Below, piece after piece: positions 7,954 through 13,500 of a DNA stretch of 30,557 nt; the first letter of the stretch is position 1; every line of letters begins with the position of its first letter. The position numbers and the translations under genes are program-made. The notes under the pieces were generated by a model. It made no database searches. It was not told where the DNA came from and worked only from the letters and a program-made list of their open reading frames with translations. Source of the DNA: Cloacibacillus sp. (GTDB lineage Bacteria; Synergistota; Synergistia; Synergistales; Synergistaceae); assembly GCF_020860125.1 (NCBI RefSeq), contig NZ_JAJBUX010000009.1, positions 1-30,557 of the forward strand. Reading direction: 5' to 3'.

Positions 7954-7992
7954 GAACAGAACGCCCCCACGCGCAAGCTGCGGCGTGAGGGC
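7954..7992 (-). terminator. Terminator of the small exported protein gene
   Basis: GCCCTCACGC (7992-7983) pairs with GCGTGGGGGC (7972-7963) with one G-U pair. It is followed on the minus strand by a loose T-rich tail (TTCTGTTCTTTT). It directly follows the stop at 7998. Confidence 0.6.
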
Positions 7993-7997
7993 AAGAG

Positions 7998-8360
7998 CTA
8001 CTTCGTATCGAGTTCGTATATCGTCCAGCGCAGCGACTCCGCCTTACGGCAGGCCTTGTAGTCCCCCTTGAGGAAGAGATCCTTGAATACCGCCTCACCG
8101 CCAGGCTCGATCGTCGTCTTTTCTATATACACGTCGCCGATCTCCTGACGCCGGTTGTTGAGAAAAACGAGCGCGGCGTTAAATACCACCGGCTTGTCGC
8201 CTCTATTCATCAGTATTATGCTCACACCGTTCTCCGTCACCTTGAGCCCCTTATAGGTGATTGGGTCGCCATCCGGTATCACTCCCTTTTTGCCGAAAGC
8301 GGCAAAAGAGACGCTGGCGAAACAGAGTATTATAAGCAGCGCGGCTGTAAGTTTTTTCAT
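7998..8360 (-). CDS. Small exported protein of unknown function
   Basis: A 120-residue protein with a clear signal peptide (MKKLTAALLIILCFASVSFA, cut before AFGKK). The mature part of about 100 residues is predicted to be beta-rich, with alternating hydrophobic strands such as YKGLKVTENGVSIILMNRG and a later TTIEPGGEAVFKDLF. This resembles FxLYD-like or immunoglobulin-like periplasmic domains, but I do not recognise a named family. Two Cys remain near the signal and at KACRKA. The ATG at 8360 has GGAGG eight bases upstream; an in-frame ATG at 8375 would begin at that ribosome site and is unlikely. It has its own promoter and terminator, so it is monocistronic. No function is proposed. Confidence 0.72.
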   Translation of the reverse strand: MKKLTAALLIILCFASVSFAAFGKKGVIPDGDPITYKGLKVTENGVSIILMNRGDKPVVFNAALVFLNNRRQEIGDVYIEKTTIEPGGEAVFKDLFLKGDYKACRKAESLRWTIYELDTK

Positions 8361-8395
8361 TGGTCCATCCTCCATGCTTAAAATTTCACTTCGTT

Positions 8396-8404
8396 ATTAT
8401 AACA
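8396..8404 (-). promoter_or_regulatory. Extended -10 promoter for the small exported protein
   Basis: The minus strand reads TGTTATAAT (8404-8396), a perfect extended -10, 36 bases before the ATG at 8360. No good -35 is visible. Confidence 0.55.
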
Positions 8405-8437
8405 GTAAACAAAGCCGACGGCATTCCTCGCGGAAGA

Positions 8438-8485
8438 CAAAAACAACGGCGCCGCAGACAGATTGCAGAAAACTACGCTGCCGTT
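8438..8485 (-). terminator. Probable terminator of the unknown small gene
   Basis: AACGGCAGCG (8485-8476) can pair with CGGCGCCGTT (8454-8445), 8 of 10 positions, followed by GTTTTTG on the minus strand. The loop is long (21 bases), so this is a weaker call. Confidence 0.4.
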
Positions 8486-8491
8486 ACCGTT

Positions 8492-8692
8492 CTAATCTAA
8501 TCTTTCTATCGCATCCTTAACCTTTCTCAGTGTGCCTAACGTGAAACTCCAGCATTTTCTTGAGACAGCGACATCGATCAGTTCGCTGTCGGATAGTTCT
8601 TCGTTCATTATTTTTTCATCTTCAAAATCGATAAAGGTCACCGCTTTAACAAGTTCTGTGTCGATAATCTGTAATATACGGTTGTCCGCCAT
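8492..8692 (-). CDS. Small acidic protein, unknown
   Basis: A 66-residue protein, MADNRILQIIDTELVKAV followed by an acidic stretch (FIDFEDEKIMNEELSDSEL) and a basic helical end. No family is recognised. The ATG at 8692 has AGAGGA eight bases upstream and is preferred over the ATG at 8752, which has no ribosome site. Codon use is less GC-biased than in the core genes around it. It is divergent from the ribbon-helix-helix gene at 8829, with about 135 AT-rich bases between them. Both lie in a patch that looks acquired. The acidic composition would fit an antitoxin or an inhibitor, but that is speculation. Confidence 0.55.
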   Translation of the reverse strand: MADNRILQIIDTELVKAVTFIDFEDEKIMNEELSDSELIDVAVSRKCWSFTLGTLRKVKDAIERLD

Positions 8693-8828
8693 TGCAATCG
8701 TCCTCTCATGATATAATAATTCAACATAATAGTTTGATATATACTTTTGCATGCATAAGCATAATAAAGCATATTTTTGTATGATTCAAGAATGAATAAT
8801 AGTCTGCTTAGAGAGGTTGATGTTATCT

Positions 8829-8996
8829 ATGTCCGAAAAGAAAAAACCATATTTTATGGTCAGAGTCGATGAAGACAAGGCCTCAGCTTTTAAAATTGCA
8901 ATGAGATCGCGTGGACAATCCGCCCAATTCATCTTAGAAAAGGCCATAGACAGGTACATTGAAGAAAGCAAAATCGTTGAATCCTCTGCTCAATAA
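8829..8996 (+). CDS. Ribbon-helix-helix (RHH) DNA-binding protein
   Basis: A 55-residue protein beginning MSEKKKPYFMVRVDEDKA. A short beta strand (YFMVRVDED) followed by two helices (ASAFKIAMRSRGQSAQFIL and EKAIDRYIEES) is the classic RHH/Arc-MetJ-CopG layout, in which the strand pairs in a dimer to bind DNA. Such proteins are commonly antitoxins or plasmid/phage repressors. GAGAGG lies 12 bases before the ATG at 8829; an in-frame ATG at 8820 (adding MLS) is only 3 bases from it, so the start is not settled. No toxin partner follows: the next 380 bases hold no intact gene. It could be an orphan antitoxin or the regulator of the divergent gene at 8492-8692. Confidence 0.7.
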   Translation: MSEKKKPYFMVRVDEDKASAFKIAMRSRGQSAQFILEKAIDRYIEESKIVESSAQ

Positions 8997-9380
8997 AAAT
9001 GGCGCATAGTACCTTTTATTTATTAAGGACTGAAAGTTGCCGCCGTTGTTACCCTGATCATGATTGCCAAAAACACAAAGGCGCCGTCATCTGCTTATAA
9101 GCTCGTTTAATTTCACCTGCGAGCGAATTGGTGATCTGCAGCCATCGCGTGCGTCCAGTCCGCAGAAACGACCTGATCCTTAATCCCATCATCAATACCT
9201 CAAATTACACAATTTTTGTATAGACTCTCAAACTGGAAGGCCGCTCCAAACCGGTTCTTTCTGATTCACAACGGCAGTTTTCTGACTAGCTCCCGCAAAA
9301 CTTTGATATGCTCACAGCCTTGATTATACATATAGCACGTATTATATTATCGACATCGTAAATTGAAAGATGGTGGTGAG
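8997..9380. other. Gene-free stretch, probably decayed DNA
   Basis: No ORF with a ribosome site and no tRNA, terminator or repeat array is visible over about 380 bases. On the minus strand, short broken stretches can be read (for example QVVSADWTHAMAADHQFARR, then GAFVFLAIM in another frame) that faintly recall the catalytic region of an IS transposase. The match is too weak to name an element. It sits between an orphan RHH gene and a broken hicA. Confidence 0.35.
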
Positions 9381-9481
9381 ATGAAGGACGCCGGCTTGCT
9401 AAAGAGACTAATCAACTACATGGGCGAGATGTTCCAAAAGACTTATTAGAAAAAATAATAAAAAAGACGGGGCTTAAATAG
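9381..9481 (+). pseudogene. hicA: hicA toxin remnant with internal deletion and frameshift
   Basis: The frame from ATG 9381 (ribosome site GGTGGTGAG just before it) reads MKDAGLLKRLINYMGEM and stops at 9449; the start looks like the HicA N-terminus. Two bases out of frame, 9425-9481 reads RDVPKDLLEKIIKKTGLK-stop, a typical HicA C-terminus (the helix following the 'xxVPxGTLxxILKxxGL' pattern). The central strand with the catalytic His (GSHH-type) is missing. An intact HicA is about 60-80 residues, roughly twice this length. It lies directly upstream of hicB, the usual hicAB order. I read it as a toxin destroyed by deletion; an assembly error is the main alternative. Confidence 0.62.
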
Positions 9482-9535
9482 CCCCATATATCTAAGTTAT
9501 AGAATGAAGAGACTTACTATATTGGAGGTACTATA

Positions 9536-9910
9536 ATGATATTGATATATCCAGCAATTTTTCATAAAGAAAAGAATAGTTATTGGGCTGAATTTCCTGA
9601 TCTAGTTGGTTGTCAAAGTTATGGTAGCGATCTGAAAGATGCCGTAATCAACGCGCAAGAGTCATTAGCGGCTTATGCATTGACCATATTAGATGAAGAT
9701 AAAAAACTACCTGTGCCATCAGACATTGAGAAACTAGAGACAGAAGAGGGCTTTATATCTCTCGTGACATGTAATATTAAAATAGGGAAAAATAATAAAT
9801 CCATAAAAAAGACTTTGACTATCCCCGAATGGTTGAATGATAAAGCCATTGCAAAAAATATAAATTTCAGCAAGGTTTTACAGGATGCGTTAATCGAAAA
9901 AGTAATTTAA
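9536..9910 (+). CDS. hicB: HicB-family antitoxin
   Basis: A 124-residue HicB: an N-terminal partial RNase H-like domain (YWAEFPDLVGCQSYGSDLKD, then AVINAQESLAAYALTILDE) and a C-terminal ribbon-helix-helix DNA-binding part (KTLTIPEWLNDKAIAKNINF followed by SKVLQDALIEK). In working pairs HicB blocks the HicA mRNA interferase and represses its own operon. Here the upstream hicA is broken, so this is an orphan antitoxin. GGAGG lies seven bases before the ATG. Codon use is AT-rich, unlike the core genes around it, which points to horizontal transfer. Length and motifs appear complete, so the protein may be kept as a regulator or as an anti-addiction factor. Confidence 0.88.
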   Translation: MILIYPAIFHKEKNSYWAEFPDLVGCQSYGSDLKDAVINAQESLAAYALTILDEDKKLPVPSDIEKLETEEGFISLVTCNIKIGKNNKSIKKTLTIPEWLNDKAIAKNINFSKVLQDALIEKVI

Positions 9911-9949
9911 TATAAAGAGTAATCCCCTTACATTAAAAGGGCGAGAAAC

Positions 9950-9982
9950 AAAAAAAGCCGCTGTCTCTTATCGACAACGGCT
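9950..9982 (-). terminator. Terminator after tRNA-Ser (possibly two-way)
   Basis: AGCCGTTGTC (9982-9973) pairs with GACAGCGGCT (9965-9956) with one G-U pair, and a run of seven T follows on the minus strand (9956-9950). On the plus strand the stem is followed by only TTCTTG, so it may also weakly end hicB. Confidence 0.8.
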
Positions 9983-10006
9983 TCTTGTAGTGATTTCAAT
10001 AATAAA

Positions 10007-10094
10007 TGGCGGAGAGTGGAGGATTCGAACCCCCGGGGCTGTGACACCCAATTGATTTCAAGTCAATCACCATAGACCACTCGGACAACTCTCC
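10007..10094 (-). tRNA. tRNA-Ser (anticodon UGA)
   Basis: The minus strand folds as a class II tRNA: acceptor GGAGAGT / ACTCTCC, D arm with GTCCGAGTGG, anticodon stem ATTGA / TCAAT around loop CTTGAAA (anticodon TGA at 10060-10058), a long variable arm (about TGGGTGTCACAGCCC) and T arm GGGGG-TTCGAAT-CCTCC. The discriminator is G and the 3' CCA is encoded (10009-10007). The long variable arm and anticodon both say serine, reading UCA-family codons. Confidence 0.96.
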
Positions 10095-10108
10095 AATTAC
10101 GGTAGTGA

Positions 10109-10137
10109 ATTATAAGGGATTTTTTCTATTAATGCAA
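10109..10137 (-). promoter_or_regulatory. tRNA-Ser promoter
   Basis: On the minus strand TTGCAT (10137-10132) and a perfect TATAAT (10114-10109) are 17 bases apart, ending 14 bases before the tRNA 5' end. Confidence 0.82.
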
Positions 10138-10301
10138 GCTGACGTTTGTTAGAATGCATCCAAGAGATGTTGTCAATGCAGGAGATAGAGCGGCGGCAGC
10201 ATGGGGTTCGCCTTCGGCAGCGCGGGCATCGTGATAATGAGGGACGCCCCTATTAAGAACAGCGGGCTCCGTTGAAAATAAAAAAGAGAGGATGGATAAT
10301 T

Positions 10302-10502
10302 ATGGCTGAATTCAAACTGAAGATACCAGATATGAGCTGCGGGCACTGCGAAAAGAATATACGCGAGGCGGTCTCAAAGGCGGGCGGCAGAGTAAAATCC
10401 CTTGACCTGAAGAGCAAAGAGGTCGTCGTTGAAATCGAGGCGGAGGCCGACAAGCTGCTGTACATCATCGGCGAAGCCGGTCATGACGCCGGGCTTATAT
10501 AA
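10302..10502 (+). CDS. Heavy-metal-associated (HMA) metallochaperone, CopZ-like
   Basis: A 66-residue single-domain protein with the HMA fold and the metal site MSCGHC (residues 10-15), close to the usual MxCxxC copper-binding motif. The beta-alpha-beta-beta-alpha-beta pattern is visible: FKLKIPD, CEKNIREAVSK, RVKSLDLKSKEVVVEIE, and ADKLLYIIGEAGHD. Such proteins carry Cu(I) to P-type ATPases or a repressor; no ATPase or regulator lies next to it here. The ATG at 10302 has GAGAGG ten bases upstream; an in-frame ATG at 10272 has no ribosome site. It is monocistronic. Copper is the likely ion from the motif, but zinc or another soft metal is not excluded. Confidence 0.82.
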   Translation: MAEFKLKIPDMSCGHCEKNIREAVSKAGGRVKSLDLKSKEVVVEIEAEADKLLYIIGEAGHDAGLI

Positions 10503-10519
10503 CATCGCACATTGTTCCA

Positions 10520-10562
10520 AGTACAGAGTCCCGGGGCGCGGCACGCTTCGGGGCTCTGTACT
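10520..10562. terminator. Shared terminator-like stem between convergent genes
   Basis: AGTACAGAG-T-CCCG pairs with CGGGG-CTCTGTACT (one bulge) around a GC-rich loop. Tails are weak on both strands (CGTTTACT on plus). It lies between the ends of the convergent CopZ-like and giant-protein genes. Confidence 0.45.
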
Positions 10563-10591
10563 CGTTTACTATGATAGTCCTGCTTCCCCAG

Positions 10592-13500
10592 TTACTTCTT
10601 TCTTCTCAGCAGCACCGGCAGCGCCGCAAAAACCAGAAGCCAGGTAAATCCGGCGCTGCATCCGCCTGAGCCGTTCTTGGTCGCGGGCGGCGCGGGGGCG
10701 GCCGTCTGCGTCACCAGTGCGCCAGGGTCGGTTATTTTACCGATTTCATCGTTGTGGTCATAGAGTCCGTTGTCAAGGACGGCGATCTCAACTTGGTAGC
10801 TTTTTCCACGATCAAGCTCCGCATCACCGGCAAGTATGTCTCCCTCTTCGTTAAGTTCCTTTATTAGCCATTTCCCGTCCTTCAATTCGGACGTGCTGTC
10901 GACACGGCCTAATATTTCATAACAGCCCTCTTTATTCATCTTCACATAGCACAGGTCGTCCACCTTTTTCGAGCCATAAGGCATATTTCCACCCGATATA
11001 TCGATTGCGAGGATCACTGCGGGCAATTCCGCTCCTGGTGCTGACGGGGCTCTTGCCGTCACTATCGGAAGAGGTGCTATATTTTCCACTGCCACTGTCT
11101 CCTTCTCCGCTGCGAGCGCAGCGGCCAGCGCCGGCTCCGAGAGCTTGCTCATACCTTTGTCATCAGTCACTAGCTGCCCCTTCACGGTCTCCGACGTAAT
11201 ATCCTCCGAGGCGGTGGTGCTTCTGGCCGTGTTGACCGCGAGAACATTTTCCGCAGGTCTGTCGTTTTCTTTAAAGATCGCCTTTGCCGGCTTGCTGTGA
11301 TCCTCAATATTTATATTACAGGCCGTTTTCACGGTCTTTCCGTCCGGCGCGGTAAATATGGCGGTAATATCCGTAGATTTCGCCTCTGTACCGGCTGTGA
11401 AGGAGACGCTTCCATCCGGCTTTGTTACCAATACACCGGCAGCACTGTCTTCAAGGCTCCATTCCAGATTTCCGGTAGCATCGGCGGGGACGGTCTGCAC
11501 ACTGAGCGTCACCGTCGTGGATATGCCGACAGACAGTTTTTGATTAGATAGAGTAATGCCGCTTACGGGAACGACCGACGGTGGCGTGGCGGATACATGG
11601 ATCTGACACTGCGCTGATATTCCGTCTTTAGACGCCTCGATCACCGCCGTTCCGACTCGTTCACCGCGTATCGTAATCATGCCTCCGCTGCTGCTCACTT
11701 TACTTACCGTGCCGGAACCGTCGGCAACCGTCCATGAGACCTCTTTATCGGCTACAGTCGTTGGAACTACCGCGGCCGTCACCGTTGCCTCCTGTCCGGC
11801 GTAAATATTGACCGAACCCGTGCTCAGCACGATATTTTCCGCCGCTGCAGGCCGTGCCGTCACCGTTATTTTCACCGTATCCGTTAGATTGCCCGTCCGC
11901 GCCGTTATCACCGCTTCACCGGTGTTTCGCGCGTCCGCCGTTACCAGGCCGTTTGCGTCGACTGCCGCGATCTCCTGGTTACTGCTGGTCCACGTTACCT
12001 CGCGTTCCGTTGAGTCCTCTGGATATATCTCCGCCACGAGCTGCTGACTGCCTCCCGTGATGATATTAGCCCTGTCCGGAGTGACGATCATCTCCCCAGC
12101 CGGTACCGGTACGTTCTCCTTTAGCTCGTAACCACCTTTGCCGTCCGGCCTTATTATCACGTTCGTCTTACCGTTGATAATAGCCTCATCGAAGCTGAGG
12201 CTGTTCGCGCCTCCGACCGTTATGTTGACCGCGCTGACGTCGTTGGCGGTCAATCGCGGCGCTCCTGACGCGGAACCCCCTATATAAAGGGCTCCGCCGC
12301 CGTTTAAAATAAGGGACGAAGAGCTTTCGGCGGTGAAGCCGGATTTGACCGTCAGCCTTGCGCCGTCTGCTATATTGATTTTCCCAGTGCCTTTGAGCGC
12401 AAGCGAGTAGAGGGCAGTATCCTCGTCTACGGTATAGCTCTCTCCATCGCCTATCACATAGGCCGCCGTCACCGTGACCGACTTTGAAGCGCTTACAACG
12501 CTGCCGTCAATGCCCGTTATCTCGGCGGTAACCACCGCTTCGCTCCTGCCCTGCGCACCGCCTGATACGGCGGTAACTTTACCGTTCTGATCCAGTTCTA
12601 CGATTGAACTGTCCGAAGTGCTCCATTTTACCGTTTTTACCGCCGCGTCGGAGGGAGTCGGCGCCGCCGAAAGTTCGCAGAACGGAACGCTCGAAGGGCC
12701 GGTTATCTCAAGATCCGTTGTGCCGGATTTAACCGTGATTTCAGCATTCAATATTGGTTTGATGCTGTATGCGGCGGATATCTCCCATGCCTTTCCCCAT
12801 TTCAGGTCTTTGGAGAGCGGGCTTAACGCGGCCGCTCCGTCCGCTGAAACGGCAAGGTAGTAACCAGGATGTTCGGGCAGGGTTATCGTGTAGATATCCT
12901 CCGAGAGGCTTACTTCCGCGTCTCCGACATAGGCCGTTTCAGTACCGCCGGAGGCCGCCAGCATCCAGCCGCGCGACGACTCCGCGAGGTCGCCGTCTAT
13001 GGTTAATTTTAGGCGCGCGCTGTTTGCCTCACGAATCGCGAAGGCCATACAGAGCGTGTATTCCCTGTCTGCTCTGCCATCCTGCACGATGAAATAGTTG
13101 TCTTCTCTCGTCTCATCGCCGCTTGTTATGCCCAGCGCCTGCACCCACTTGGCGCCCGCTCCATCTTTTACACCGCCGTACTGGTCGAAGACCACCACGC
13201 GTGTCTTTATCTCAAAACCGCTCTCCACGCCGCCCGATACGCTTATATATTTTTCGGGACCGCCGCCGATTACGTCGTTAAGGCTCCGCGCGGCCGGTTC
13301 CGCCGTATCGCCAGACCTGACAAGGACAAAGAGGTCTATTCTTTCCAGTAGGTTGTCCGCGGTAAGCCCCTCTTTTACTGACGTGGGCAGCGACGCTATG
13401 TCGGACGGGGCTATTGTGAAGTTAGCCTGTACCGGCAGATATTCGCTGCCGTCATATTCCCCCGTGCCATGGCCGAAGAATGAGGCGAGGAGGCGCCATA

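Noticed and set aside
8786..8971. A 61-codon minus-strand open frame
   Set aside because: It is the reverse of the RHH gene and has no ribosome site.
9469..9485. Hairpin GGGGCT-TAAAT-AGCCCC over the end of the hicA remnant
   Set aside because: No T-run follows, so it is not a convincing terminator.
10200..10275. A 24-codon plus-strand frame (MGFAFGSAGIVIMRDAP...) before the CopZ-like gene
   Set aside because: No clear ribosome site or family; likely chance in a GC-rich gap.
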